DNA of 64,000 nucleotides from Eisenbergiella porci (GTDB taxonomy: Bacteria > Bacillota > Clostridia > Lachnospirales > Lachnospiraceae). Position 1 is the stretch's first letter. Each line of letters opens with the position of its first letter. Both the position numbers and the translations under genes were made by a program. The stretch covers positions 62,001 to 126,000 of the forward strand of contig NZ_VUMI01000009.1 in assembly GCF_009696275.1 (NCBI RefSeq). The letters run 5' to 3'. Positions 17,871 to 26,851 of this stretch are shown piece after piece. The notes beneath the pieces are model-generated. The model was given only the letters and a program-made list of their open reading frames with translations, had not been told where the DNA came from and made no database searches.

Positions 17871-18210
17871 ATATTTTTCCTCCTAGTTTAAATATTGGTA
17901 TCGTGTTCGATAGATGAATTATACCACATATATTCTGAAATCCGCTATTGATACCGTCTGTAAATATGGTTTTCCCAATTGGTAAGATCTGCTTCGGGGT
18001 CAAAAATATCTGATCCCATGAGCAGCAGACGCCTTTTCTTTCTTTTTCCCTGCAATATCTTTTGTTGCAGATGCAGCCACATATCCATTTCCCTTTTCTA
18101 CGTTTGTTCCAGAGGTAGGTAATAGGAATTGCGCGGAATGGCTTCCCATTGGCCATAATGTAAATTGTAAAATCCTGTAGATATATAACCTGTTTTTTTC
18201 TCTTCCCCTA
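17871..18210. other. Intergenic region, possible minus-strand remnant
   Basis: On the minus strand two frames are open between about 17930 and 18170, one of them reading YGQWEAIPRNSYYLPLEQT before a stop and a further 47-codon stretch. This may be the end of a lost gene, but I recognise no family. No RNA element is seen. Confidence 0.25.
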
Positions 18211-18238
18211 TTGTAATATGGAAAAAGAACGATATAAT
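18211..18238 (+). promoter_or_regulatory. Promoter of the MATE gene
   Basis: TTGTAA at 18211-18216, a 16-base spacer, and a perfect TATAAT at 18233-18238, 40 bases before the start codon. Confidence 0.6.
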
Positions 18239-18278
18239 GGAAAATACTTGGTAATTTTGATTGAGAGGTATTGTAAGA

Positions 18279-19721
18279 ATGAGGGGAAAAGCATTAAAAA
18301 AGAATCAGGTTGACTGGAGCGTATTTTTCAAGGCGGTGGTGACGATTGCCCTGCCCATTGCCCTGCAGAATTTCCTGTCTACAACGGCAAGTATGGTGGA
18401 TACGATTATGATAGGCAGTCAGGGAGAGCTGTCGGTGGCGGCGGTGGGAATCTGTTCTCAGATTTCGTCACTGTTTTTCTCCTGCTATTTCGGGTTTGCG
18501 GGCGGTTCTCTGCTGTTTTTTTCTCAATATTGGGGCGCGGGGAATCATAAGGGGATTAATAAGACCTTTGGAATTTCCATGACCTGCATGCTGGCGGTGG
18601 CGCTTATCTTCGCGGTGACGGCGATCACAAGCCCCGGTTTTTTGCTGGGGATTTATACGGATAAGCAGAATATTATCCAGGTGGGGATTCCTTACATAAG
18701 GATCGTTGGTTTTGCTTATCCGCTGCAGGTATTTGCGGTTCTGATAAGCTTCCTGATGCGTTCCACAGAAAGGGTAAAAGCCCCTTTAATCAGCTCGATT
18801 CTGGCTCTTATCACTAACTTTATTTTGAACTGGATCCTCATTTACGGCCGTTTCGGCATGCCGAAGATGGGAGCGGCCGGTGCAGCGGTGGGAACTCTTG
18901 TTTCAGGAATCGTGAATCTGATTGTACTGCTCACCTTCCTGCTGCGGGATAAGAATACGTTGGTTCTTAAGCTCAGGGAGATGTTTGCATGGGGAGACGG
19001 ATTCCTGAAAATATATCTGAACAAATGCTTTCCGATCATTTGCAATGAGCTTTTCTACGGAATCGGACAGATGCTGATAAATGTTGTTATCGGAAGACAA
19101 AATGAATCGGCCATTGCCGCCATGGCGGCCTTCCGTGTGCTGGAGGGCTTTGTATTTGCCTTTTTCGGAGGCCTGGCGGATGCCAGCTCCGTGGTGGTGG
19201 GCAAGGAGGTCGGCGCAGGACATCATATGAAAGGCTATCAGTATGTTAAGGGCTTTGCTCTTCTCTGCCCGGCCATTACCTTCTGTATCTGTGCCATCGG
19301 CCTGTCCTTTAATGCGCCCCTGCTTCGTCTTTTCGGCCTGGGGGCGGAAGCCATGTTTTATGGAAAATACATGATTATGATTTATCTGGCGGCGGGAACC
19401 ATCCGTACGTGTAATTATATTATGAACAGCTGCTACCGCGCGGGCGGGGAATCCATTTTCGGAACCGTGCTGGAAATCGTATGTCTTTTTACCATCAGTG
19501 TGCCTGCGACATGGATTGCCGGCATGGTGCTGCATCTGCCTTTCCTGGCAGTGTTCGCTTTCCTGTATACGGATGAGTTAATCCGGCTGGTATTTGAGGT
19601 TTATTATACCAGAACAGGTAAATGGGTTAAGCCGGTTACGGAGGAAGGAAAGGCTGCAGTACAGCAGTTCCGGGAAGAACTGGCGGAGAGCAGAGGGTTG
19701 AAAAAGGCGGTGGAAAACTGA
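18279..19721 (+). CDS. MATE-family multidrug/cation antiporter
   Basis: A 480-residue membrane protein with about 12 hydrophobic segments in two similar halves, as in MATE pumps (IALPIALQNFLSTTASMVDT in the first half; FPIICNELFYGIG at the start of the second). These export drugs or metabolites in exchange for Na+ or H+. ATG 18279 is chosen with GAGAGG nine bases upstream; a TTG at 18261 is also in frame. The gene stands alone with its own promoter and a 13-bp hairpin downstream. Confidence 0.92.
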   Translation: MRGKALKKNQVDWSVFFKAVVTIALPIALQNFLSTTASMVDTIMIGSQGELSVAAVGICSQISSLFFSCYFGFAGGSLLFFSQYWGAGNHKGINKTFGISMTCMLAVALIFAVTAITSPGFLLGIYTDKQNIIQVGIPYIRIVGFAYPLQVFAVLISFLMRSTERVKAPLISSILALITNFILNWILIYGRFGMPKMGAAGAAVGTLVSGIVNLIVLLTFLLRDKNTLVLKLREMFAWGDGFLKIYLNKCFPIICNELFYGIGQMLINVVIGRQNESAIAAMAAFRVLEGFVFAFFGGLADASSVVVGKEVGAGHHMKGYQYVKGFALLCPAITFCICAIGLSFNAPLLRLFGLGAEAMFYGKYMIMIYLAAGTIRTCNYIMNSCYRAGGESIFGTVLEIVCLFTISVPATWIAGMVLHLPFLAVFAFLYTDELIRLVFEVYYTRTGKWVKPVTEEGKAAVQQFREELAESRGLKKAVEN

Positions 19722-19767
19722 GGCGGAAACGGCCGGAGATAAAATAAAATTAATAAGATAACAGCGG

Positions 19768-19806
19768 TATGTCGGGAGAGTCTGACGTGCCGCTGTTTCT
19801 GTATTC
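19768..19806 (+). terminator. Hairpin after the MATE gene
   Basis: ACAGCGG(T)A(T)GTC pairs with GACGTGCCGCTGT allowing two G-U pairs, followed by TTTCTGT. A moderate Rho-independent terminator. Confidence 0.55.
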
Positions 19807-20136
19807 GGAATAGATATAATGGGGTTCTTGTTTCAATCAAATAATTATACTATACTTTCAGGGCCGTATCCATGCTGTTAAAGAATATTGCAACGAATTA
19901 CATAGATGCTTGTATGAATTTTTAATTGATCTGGCTTTTAATAGAAACAAATTATGGAAAAGGTCTTCTCAAAAACGGTCAACGACTATATAATCGCATT
20001 AACCAGATCGGTTAATGGATTCCACACATTTAACAGCGGCATAGTTTCTGTAGATAGTCGTATAAGATGTTTACAGGCTGCAAACGGGCCGACGTCCACA
20101 AGGCCGGATTGATGGCATATAAGGAAAGGAATTTCA
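19807..20136. promoter_or_regulatory. TetR gene leader with palindromic operator
   Basis: No gene is seen. The perfect inverted repeat CATTAACC/GGTTAATG (arms 19997-20004 and 20010-20017, 5-bp centre) directly follows a TATAAT at 19989-19994. It is a likely self-regulation operator for the TetR gene downstream. AAGGAAAGG lies before the TetR ATG. Confidence 0.55.
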
Positions 20137-20748
20137 ATGAATCCCAAATTCTTTCAGTTACCTGAAGAAAAACAACAGCAGATTATCAACGCCGCCTATA
20201 AGGTATTTGCCGGGAATTCCTATAAGAAGGCGCCGATGTCTGAAATTGCTGACGAATGCGGCATATCCAAAGCGCTGCTGTTTCACTATTTTAAAAATAA
20301 AAAGGAACTGTATCTTTTCCTGTGGAAGCAGGCAGAAGAGCTGACCGGAAATGCTGTCCGGGAATTCGGAGTCATGGATACGACAGATTTTTTTGAAATA
20401 CTGGAGAAAAACCTGCGGGTAAAATGTTCATTGACGAGAGTGTATCCTTATATTGGCGCCTTTTGTTTAAACGCCTATTATGAGCAGGAGGAAGAAATCA
20501 GAAAATGTATTCAGCCGGAATTTTCCCAGTTAAAACGGATGGGGGAAAAACATATTTTTGAACGGATGGACCTTTCTGTATTTCGGAAGGATGTGGATTT
20601 GGAACTGATGTATCAGGAAATTTTGTGGACGACGGAAGGTTATCTGTGCCGGAGATACCGCATGCAGGATGTTGATGCGGAGGAAATAGAAAAGGATTTT
20701 CTGAGACTTATAAAGCAGTGGAGAAGGATTTATTATAAGGCGCATTAA
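20137..20748 (+). CDS. TetR/AcrR-family transcriptional regulator
   Basis: A 203-residue dimeric repressor. The N-terminal helix-turn-helix reads AAYKVFAGNSYKKAPMSEIA followed by ECGISKALLFHYFKNK, the family signature. The C-terminal about 140 residues are an all-helical ligand domain. It is followed with one-base overlap by a 51-codon ORF and then by an alpha/beta hydrolase and a HAD gene, so it probably represses this small operon and itself through the palindrome at 19997-20017. Confidence 0.9.
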   Translation: MNPKFFQLPEEKQQQIINAAYKVFAGNSYKKAPMSEIADECGISKALLFHYFKNKKELYLFLWKQAEELTGNAVREFGVMDTTDFFEILEKNLRVKCSLTRVYPYIGAFCLNAYYEQEEEIRKCIQPEFSQLKRMGEKHIFERMDLSVFRKDVDLELMYQEILWTTEGYLCRRYRMQDVDAEEIEKDFLRLIKQWRRIYYKAH

Positions 20749-20903
20749 TGGAATGCCTGCAATATTTCAGAGTAACGCAGAGTTATAATATTACCGGAAA
20801 ACATATAGGATCGATGGTGTATCTGGAAAAAAAGAATTACGGGCCGCATAGGTTTTCGCTGCATGGGGAAGCGCCTGTAACACACAGATTGGAGCAAAAA
20901 TGA
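20748..20903 (+). CDS. 51-residue ORF resembling a LysR N-terminus
   Basis: The start overlaps the TetR stop (TAATG) and the stop overlaps the hydrolase start (ATGA), the geometry of translational coupling. The peptide starts MECLQYFRVTQSYNITGKH, similar to the first helices of LysR-type regulators, but it then loses the helix-turn-helix. It may be a degenerate leader piece or a short coupling ORF. No ribosome site is obvious. Confidence 0.35.
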   Translation: MECLQYFRVTQSYNITGKHIGSMVYLEKKNYGPHRFSLHGEAPVTHRLEQK

Positions 20904-21676
20904 AATTTCATGAGTTCGGAGACTGCGGGAATCCGCACATCATGCTGATTCATGGAGGCGGAAATTCCTGGTGGAATTATTTAAGGCAGGCCCGTGTCCT
21001 GTCTGAGAAATACCACGTCATTCTGCCGACGCTGGACGGGCATGGGGAAGAGTATCTGACCGAATATATTTCTACGGAGGATACGGCGGATAAGCTGATG
21101 GAATATATAGAAAAGAAATGTGGCGGCCATCTTTTTGCACTGGGAGGAGTGTCTTTGGGAGGACAGATCGTAATGGAGCTGTTGTCCCGGAAAAAGGATT
21201 TAGTCCAAAAGGCGGTGATTGACGGCAGTATCTGTTATCCACAGCCTGCTATGGCACGTTACTGCATAGCGACGATCCGTTTATGCGGGAGGCTGATGTT
21301 CGGGAAGACGGCATGCAGGTTCCAGCTTGCGGCAATGAATCGTTTTTTTCCCTCATCCATGCGTTATCCGAAGGAAATAGCAGGATATTACCTGCAGGAC
21401 ATGCCGCGTCTTCGTAAAGAAACGCTGTATGCGGTATACCGTACATATATGATGCAGTATACGCTGAAGGAAAGCGTCCGCAGCACAAATGCGGAGGTAA
21501 TGTACCTGTACGGAGAAAAGGAAATGAAATGTGTCCGGGAATCGGCCCGGATGTTTGGGGAGTTGGTGCCCCACTGCAGGATATATGAAGCAAAAGGATA
21601 TAATCACGGATATTTATCCGTATATCTGCCGGAGGAATGGCTGAAGCTGATTCTGCCTTTTCTGGAAGAACGGTAA
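20900..21676 (+). CDS. Alpha/beta hydrolase
   Basis: A 258-residue soluble serine hydrolase. HGGGNSWW forms the oxyanion loop, GGVSLGGQI the nucleophile elbow with Ser, and GYNHGY near residue 235 holds the catalytic His. This matches the alpha/beta hydrolase-6 group (esterases, lipases, C-C hydrolases), so the substrate is open. The ATG overlaps the stop of the 51-codon ORF, and the gene sits between TetR and a HAD gene, probably one transcript controlled by TetR. Confidence 0.82.
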   Translation: MKFHEFGDCGNPHIMLIHGGGNSWWNYLRQARVLSEKYHVILPTLDGHGEEYLTEYISTEDTADKLMEYIEKKCGGHLFALGGVSLGGQIVMELLSRKKDLVQKAVIDGSICYPQPAMARYCIATIRLCGRLMFGKTACRFQLAAMNRFFPSSMRYPKEIAGYYLQDMPRLRKETLYAVYRTYMMQYTLKESVRSTNAEVMYLYGEKEMKCVRESARMFGELVPHCRIYEAKGYNHGYLSVYLPEEWLKLILPFLEER

Positions 21677-21706
21677 AAAAAGTGAGTATTACTACAGGAG
21701 AATTGT

Positions 21707-22396
21707 ATGGAAACTGCAGGCTGCTGTTTTTTTGACTTATTCTTTACATTAATTAAACCGGAATACTATCCTGATATGAGTGAGAACGAGGTGCTGGGTT
21801 TGAGCATTGAGGAATGGGAATCCTATGCAGAGGATAAAGCGCTGTACCTTGAACGGGCCGGCGGATTTGTCACGGAGGAAAGCAAAATCATAGAAGATAT
21901 TACAATGCTTCTCCCCATGCAGGTTAATCCTTTTCAGAAAAAAGAGCTGCTGCGTCAGAGGAAAGCGAGAATGCAGCATGCGCTTATGAATGTGGACGGA
22001 AGAATCCTGGAAATGCTGGAGCGGCTGAAGCTGTCAGGCTGGAAGCTTTGTCTTATCAGCAATGCAGATGTGATAGATTGTATGTACTGGAAAGAATCCC
22101 CGCTGTTTTCCTGTTTTGATAAGGCGCTTTTTTCCTGCTGCGAAAGGCTTTTGAAGCCGGATGTCAGAATCTATCAAAGGGCAATGCAATATATGAATTG
22201 TACCCCGGAACAGAGCATTTTCATCGGTGACGGCGGTTCCGATGAATTGCGAGGGGCTGAAAATGCAGGGATGAAAACGGTTTTTACTGAATATCTGGAA
22301 CGCAAACCGGAGGAGCGGCGGCGGGATCTTATGAAGGAGGCGGACTGGCATATTACAGATATCGCGGAGCTGCCAGGGATAGTCAGCAGGGGATAG
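21707..22396 (+). CDS. HAD-superfamily protein with altered motif I
   Basis: A 229-residue haloacid dehalogenase-like protein. Motif I reads FFDLFFTLI, which keeps the nucleophile Asp but replaces the second Asp of DxD with Phe. Motif II is CLISNAD, motif III Lys sits in LLKPDVRIYQ, and motif IV is IFIGDGGSDEL. The missing D+2 argues against an ordinary phosphatase and is closer to dehalogenase-type or divergent members. AGGAG precedes the ATG, 30 bases after the hydrolase gene, so it belongs to the TetR operon. Confidence 0.8.
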   Translation: METAGCCFFDLFFTLIKPEYYPDMSENEVLGLSIEEWESYAEDKALYLERAGGFVTEESKIIEDITMLLPMQVNPFQKKELLRQRKARMQHALMNVDGRILEMLERLKLSGWKLCLISNADVIDCMYWKESPLFSCFDKALFSCCERLLKPDVRIYQRAMQYMNCTPEQSIFIGDGGSDELRGAENAGMKTVFTEYLERKPEERRRDLMKEADWHITDIAELPGIVSRG

Positions 22397-22411
22397 TGGG
22401 AGAAAAAATCT

Positions 22412-22900
22412 TTAGTCCTGAGCCCGGTTTTGAACCTTGATTTCATTCTCCAGAAACTCTTTGATAAAAGGATAGTTTTCCTCATTTAATGAAGGCATAA
22501 ACGCCATAAACCGGCATTTCTGGTAATGGGTGTCCTCCATATGGAAATCATAGCCCATCATACATTTCGGGTTGCAGTCGTCCGGATTTATGAGACGCTT
22601 GCAGGGAGATGCTTTTCTGATATCTTTTTTCATCTTTTCCGGGAGAGTTTCCAGAAAATTCTCATATACATTTAAGCCCTGGGGAAAAATCCTCATTTTT
22701 ACGCCTGTTTTGCGGCATACGAAGGTTGCCAGAGTTTTCTTTGTCTGCGGCAGGATATAGGAAACAGTAAAGCCGCTTTTTGCTGTTTTGATTTCACATT
22801 TGCAGCCCTGCGCCAGAAGAAAATCGTTGATTTCGGAAGCGAGAGGTTTGCTGTTGTCATCTATGGTTTCAAGGAATGCGGGAAATTGATTATCGGCCAT
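22412..22900 (-). CDS. Conserved-looking protein of unknown function
   Basis: A 162-residue soluble protein that I do not recognise. It has several Cys residues (GCKCEI, SPCKR, CNPKCMMGYDFH, KCRF) that could bind metal, and no membrane helix or signal. A clean AAAGGAG site lies before its ATG (AAAAAGGAGTATTCAAAATG), and codon use matches the neighbours, so it is probably expressed. It is divergent from the phosphoesterase gene and convergent with the HAD gene. Confidence 0.65.
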   Translation of the reverse strand: MADNQFPAFLETIDDNSKPLASEINDFLLAQGCKCEIKTAKSGFTVSYILPQTKKTLATFVCRKTGVKMRIFPQGLNVYENFLETLPEKMKKDIRKASPCKRLINPDDCNPKCMMGYDFHMEDTHYQKCRFMAFMPSLNEENYPFIKEFLENEIKVQNRAQD

Positions 22901-23159
22901 TTTGAATACTCCTTTTTGGTATGGGGTGCTGTGGGTACTACTACCAGTTTAATGACCTTTACTGTGTCAATCCTCTCAATTCCTGCACAAAAAAGAGAGC
23001 TGTATACCTGAAGCTGAGAAAAAACCAAACCGGCAGGGATACTGATTTTCATACCATATTTTGAGTGGCTTTTCAGTCGGTCAGCGGATAAAATAATATA
23101 GGATACATGAAAAATACCGTTTGCCGCAATTTTGTTTTTGAATCCCAGGAGGAAGGAAA

Positions 23160-24053
23160 ATGATTCGATTTGCTGTTTTTACTGACCTGCACTATGACCA
23201 CATTCCGGACGGAGACAGAAGAATAAAGGAGTTTCTGGAAACAGTCAGGCTGAAAAATCCTGATTTTATCCTGTCTCTGGGTGATTTGTGTTATCCGGCC
23301 GCTGAAAACAGAAAAGTTATTGACGTCCTTGAACAATCCGGCGTACCGGTGTATCATACAATCGGCAATCATGATACGGATCGGTATTCGCTTGAAGAAG
23401 TGATGGATTTTCTGAAAATAAAGTCATCCTATTATTCCTTCCTTATTGATGACGTTAAATTTATCGTCCTCAATACCTGCTATATCCGGGATGGGCAAAA
23501 ATGCATTCCCTTCCTGAAGCGTAATTATGATAAGACAAAACAGGCTTATCCCTGGCTTCCGCAGGTGGAAGCGGACTGGCTTTTGCAGGAACTGGAATCG
23601 GAAGACTGCTATTATGTTGTGTTTTCCCACCACAGCCTGGTAAATGATTTTAGAGACAGGGGAATCGCAAACAGAGAAGCAGTCAGGGCGCTGCTTGAAA
23701 ACCGAAAGGTTCTTTTCTGCATGAACGGCCATGATCATGGGGATGGCTGCACTATAATAAATGGAATTCCATATATTACACTCAACTCCATGTCGTATAT
23801 CTGGCACGGTATGAAAGAACTGTACGCCTACGATGCAAAGACACATGAAAAATACCCTTCTCTCAAGGATATGATTTTATATCAGGAGCCGCTGCATGCG
23901 TTCGTTGAAATAAGTGATAAAGAGGCGCGTATAAAGGGTATGGATGGCCATTATCACACAATTACCCCGGAAGATGCGGAAATAGGCAGGACATGGAACG
24001 GTGTTTCCATTGAACCAAAGGTCTTATCCCGAACTGTGAAGTTACCCAGATAA
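23160..24053 (+). CDS. Metallophosphoesterase (calcineurin-like)
   Basis: A 297-residue dinuclear metal phosphoesterase. All five motifs are present: FTDLHYDH, SLGDLCYP, IGNHD, FSHHS and NGHDHGDGC. Such enzymes split phosphomonoesters or phosphodiesters; the substrate is unknown. No signal peptide is seen. An AGGAGGAAGG site precedes the ATG. The isoprenylcysteine-methyltransferase-like gene follows 17 bases later, so the two are likely co-transcribed. Confidence 0.9.
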   Translation: MIRFAVFTDLHYDHIPDGDRRIKEFLETVRLKNPDFILSLGDLCYPAAENRKVIDVLEQSGVPVYHTIGNHDTDRYSLEEVMDFLKIKSSYYSFLIDDVKFIVLNTCYIRDGQKCIPFLKRNYDKTKQAYPWLPQVEADWLLQELESEDCYYVVFSHHSLVNDFRDRGIANREAVRALLENRKVLFCMNGHDHGDGCTIINGIPYITLNSMSYIWHGMKELYAYDAKTHEKYPSLKDMILYQEPLHAFVEISDKEARIKGMDGHYHTITPEDAEIGRTWNGVSIEPKVLSRTVKLPR

Positions 24054-24070
24054 AAGGAGAGGAAATATTT

Positions 24071-24592
24071 ATGAATGGATTTCTGCTGCTAATCCCTTTT
24101 TTACTGATAAGGTTTGGCGTCCTTTCACATTTGGACAGGGCTGCGGTAAAACGCGCGGCTTTTTTCGCGCCGATGGCCGGAAAGGAAATTGCGGCATATT
24201 GGATATACCAGCTTTCCAGTGCCGCAATTTTTATCGTACTGTTTTTTCTTAAAGTGCCAATTGATTTTTCCTGGCAATTTTGGTCGGGGACGCTGTTCTA
24301 TCTTTTGGGATTGGTTCTGTGCACTGCATCAGTGATAGATTTTGCAGCCCCATCCGGTGAAGGTCTGAACAAAAACGGACTTTACCGGTTCTCACGTAAT
24401 CCCATGTATTTATCATATTTTTTACTGTTTATGGGCTGTGCCCTGCTCACGCATTCTGTGCTGCTTGGCGGAATCGTTATCATATTCCAGCTGTCTTCCC
24501 ACTGGATTATTCTTTCAGAAGAACGGTGGTGCATTGGCAAATTCGGGGATGCCTACAGGCAGTATATGAAAAGGGTAAGGCGGTATATATAG
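24071..24592 (+). CDS. Isoprenylcysteine methyltransferase-like membrane protein
   Basis: A 173-residue protein with four to five membrane helices. The C-terminal block NGLYRFSRNPMYLSYFLLF followed by a Glu-Glu pair (LSEERWCIGKFGDAYRQYM) is the ICMT/PEMT family signature for S-adenosylmethionine binding. In bacteria the methyl acceptor is generally unknown. AAAAGGAGAGG precedes the ATG. It forms a two-gene unit with the phosphoesterase. Confidence 0.85.
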   Translation: MNGFLLLIPFLLIRFGVLSHLDRAAVKRAAFFAPMAGKEIAAYWIYQLSSAAIFIVLFFLKVPIDFSWQFWSGTLFYLLGLVLCTASVIDFAAPSGEGLNKNGLYRFSRNPMYLSYFLLFMGCALLTHSVLLGGIVIIFQLSSHWIILSEERWCIGKFGDAYRQYMKRVRRYI

Positions 24593-24771
24593 GTACTTTT
24601 TCAGTTCCGGGGGCGCTCAGGATGTTAAGACCAGGGCGTCTTTTCCTGACATTTCCTGTTATTTTTCCATAATCATTCCTGGTTATCAGTCCTCAAGTAC
24701 CCTTGAAAAGTTCAGGGAAGAAACGCCAAATACAATGGGGAACGATGTTGCTGCTGCGGGGTATTGGATTT

Positions 24772-26112
24772 TTATAAATTCCTGCGGAACTTAATGACAG
24801 CCATGCCGCCGGATTCGCAGTTTTTCAGTTCCAGCTGTCTACTGTGCGTTGTAACCACCTGCGCTGCGAACCAAAGTCCGAGTCCATTGTGTCCGTCAGA
24901 ACTCCGCGCCGTATCATCACGCCACAGGCGTTCTGTCGCATGGTGCAGCGCGGCCCTGCTGAAGCCGGGACCTTCGTCACGCACGGTAATTTGCCAGCCG
25001 TTTGCCAGTATGCATCCTTCCAGATATACGCTGCCGCCTTCCGGCGTATGCTCAATGGCATTCTGCACCACATTGCCGAGAGCGCGAAGCAAATGGTCTT
25101 TTTGTATTCGGGCGGAACCCTCCAGGCTGTTTTGGCTGTGCAGAAAAATCCCGTTGGCTTGTGCAAGGGCGTTTGCGCTCAGGCAAAGCTCGTCAAACAT
25201 GGCGGGCAGAGCGGTATTTTCAAACGTTTCGTCCGCATCGGATGAGGTTTCCAGAAGGCTGGCAACATAATGTTTTGCACGGTCGCTGTTTGATATGATG
25301 GTTTTTACCATTCTCTGGCAGTTCTCAGGCAAATTTTCATCCAGCAGAAGCTCCGCGTTTCCCCCTATCAGTGTGAGCGGAGTTTTCAGATCGTGGGCGA
25401 GTGCGGCTATTTCCGCCTCACGTTCCTGTTGGGCCGCCCATTGGGAGGACAGGGAGCTGTATAATGCTTCCCGCATATGTTCCATGGCGTCCAGCGCCTG
25501 ATCATATTCCCGTATGCCCGCATGAGGGACTGTAAAATCCAGCTCCTGTGCGCCTACCCTATCACTCACTTCACCGAACAGCCTGAGCCTGGCGGCAAGG
25601 CGCCGGCGGAGCCGCAGGGTATTAAAAATCAGGCAGAACACCCACCCCGCGCCAAGCACGGCCAGCCACAGGTATTCAAAAGGAGGAAGCAGATTGCGCA
25701 GGATTGGATTTACAAATTCCGACCTGAAATACCATTGAATAATAACGGTACTCCCGTCCGCGTAGGTGCGACGCGAAACATGGACGTCATCAGGAGCCTG
25801 CAGAAAAAATTCTCTCAGAGTCTCCAGTTTCTTTCCTTCCACATTGCTTTCCAACACGTTACCGTCCGGTGCAAACAAAGCATATTCGGGCAGAAAATCC
25901 GCACCCGGGGAAATAAAGTTTTTTGTGTCTTCGGCCAGAATCCGCTCCGTCTGTTGATTGGAGACGTAGCCCTGGTAAATAATACCGGCGTTTCGAAGCT
26001 GCGTAAAGCAAAGCATCCATACCAGGCCGCACAGCAGCATGCAGCCGAGCATAACGACGGCAAAGCGCAGAAGAACGAAGGTAAGACTTACAGAACGCTG
26101 TTTTTTTGCCAT
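24772..26112 (-). CDS. Sensor histidine kinase of peptide-immunity operon
   Basis: A 446-residue membrane kinase. Helix 1 is about 10-32, then an extracytoplasmic loop of about 110 residues, helix 2 about 150-170, and a HAMP linker. HisKA is IAALAHDLKTPLTLIGG with the phospho-accepting His. HATPase motifs are NVVQNAIEHTPEG, DEGPGF and GHNGLGLW. It overlaps the response regulator frame by 25 bases. It is the last gene of a five-gene minus-strand operon and probably senses a cationic or lantibiotic peptide. Confidence 0.92.
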   Translation of the reverse strand: MAKKQRSVSLTFVLLRFAVVMLGCMLLCGLVWMLCFTQLRNAGIIYQGYVSNQQTERILAEDTKNFISPGADFLPEYALFAPDGNVLESNVEGKKLETLREFFLQAPDDVHVSRRTYADGSTVIIQWYFRSEFVNPILRNLLPPFEYLWLAVLGAGWVFCLIFNTLRLRRRLAARLRLFGEVSDRVGAQELDFTVPHAGIREYDQALDAMEHMREALYSSLSSQWAAQQEREAEIAALAHDLKTPLTLIGGNAELLLDENLPENCQRMVKTIISNSDRAKHYVASLLETSSDADETFENTALPAMFDELCLSANALAQANGIFLHSQNSLEGSARIQKDHLLRALGNVVQNAIEHTPEGGSVYLEGCILANGWQITVRDEGPGFSRAALHHATERLWRDDTARSSDGHNGLGLWFAAQVVTTHSRQLELKNCESGGMAVIKFRRNL

Positions 26113-26762
26113 TTATACCCCACCCCCCAGACTGTCTCAACAGGGCTTAATCCTTCGGCCTTCAGTTTGGCGCGGATATTTTTGACATGTTCCGCAATAG
26201 CCGACGGATCGCCCCCGGCGTCAAAGCCGAAAACTGCATCATATAATTGTTCTTTGGTAAAAACCTGTCCCGCGTGCAGGGCAAGGTGTTCACAGAACGC
26301 ATATTCGCCCCTGGTAAGGGGCAGTGTGCGTTCTCCGGCAAAAGCCTCTTTTGCCTGCATGTCAAAACGTACGCCGCCCCGGTTCATGGTACGGACCGGA
26401 CTGCGCGCCTCGCGCCGCAGATGGGCGTTTACCCGCGCGCGCAGTTCCGCGATACTGAAGGGCTTCTTAATATAATCATCGGCGCCCAGGCCAAAGCCCT
26501 GCACAAGGGCAGCATCTTCCGCCCTGGCTGTTAAGAACAGGATGGGGCAATCCACCTCATCACGGATACGGCCGCAAAGGGAAAAGCCATCCTCGCCGGG
26601 CATCATCACATCAAGCAGCAGCAAATCATACGCCTGACACCGCTCGGCCTGTACCGCCGCCGCATCCGGCTCAATATCCACCCGATGCCCGTCCTTCTCC
26701 AGGGCAGCGCGCACCAGAGCCAGCATTTCAAGATCATCATCAACAACCAACACCCTAAACAT
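26088..26762 (-). CDS. OmpR-family response regulator of peptide-immunity operon
   Basis: A 224-residue regulator. The receiver domain shows VLVVDDDLEM, LLLLDVMMPGEDGF with phospho-Asp, and IKKPFS. The winged-helix DNA-binding domain ends VETVWGVGYKWQK. ATG 26762 has AAGGAGGATTT just before it; an upstream open frame to 26879 lacks signals. It lies between the LanG-like permease and the kinase, and the 89-base gap before it holds a copy of an RNA-like repeat with a hidden ribosome site. It probably activates the transporter operon. Confidence 0.93.
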   Translation of the reverse strand: MFRVLVVDDDLEMLALVRAALEKDGHRVDIEPDAAAVQAERCQAYDLLLLDVMMPGEDGFSLCGRIRDEVDCPILFLTARAEDAALVQGFGLGADDYIKKPFSIAELRARVNAHLRREARSPVRTMNRGGVRFDMQAKEAFAGERTLPLTRGEYAFCEHLALHAGQVFTKEQLYDAVFGFDAGGDPSAIAEHVKNIRAKLKAEGLSPVETVWGVGYKWQKNSVL

Positions 26763-26835
26763 CAAATCCTCCTTATAATCCTCCTTGTTTTGCGGAGCAA
26801 AATGCGAGCCCAGGGCGAGCAGAGGATTTACCTCC
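26763..26835 (-). promoter_or_regulatory. Structured repeat that can mask a ribosome site (copy C)
   Basis: Read on the minus strand, AATCCTC (26822-26828) is followed by the hairpin TTTTGCTCCGCAAAA and then AAGGAGGATT. AATCCTC can pair with GAGGATT and so hide the Shine-Dalgarno sequence. A second AAGGAGGATT directly precedes the regulator's ATG. About 50 bases match the element before the GH gene at 39540 almost exactly. Confidence 0.6.
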
Positions 26836-26851
26836 TTGTTTTCCTCTATGT

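Noticed and set aside
22861-23052. 63-codon minus-strand frame upstream of the unknown Cys-rich protein
   Set aside because: Overlaps the real start of that gene, has no ribosome site, and no family is recognised.
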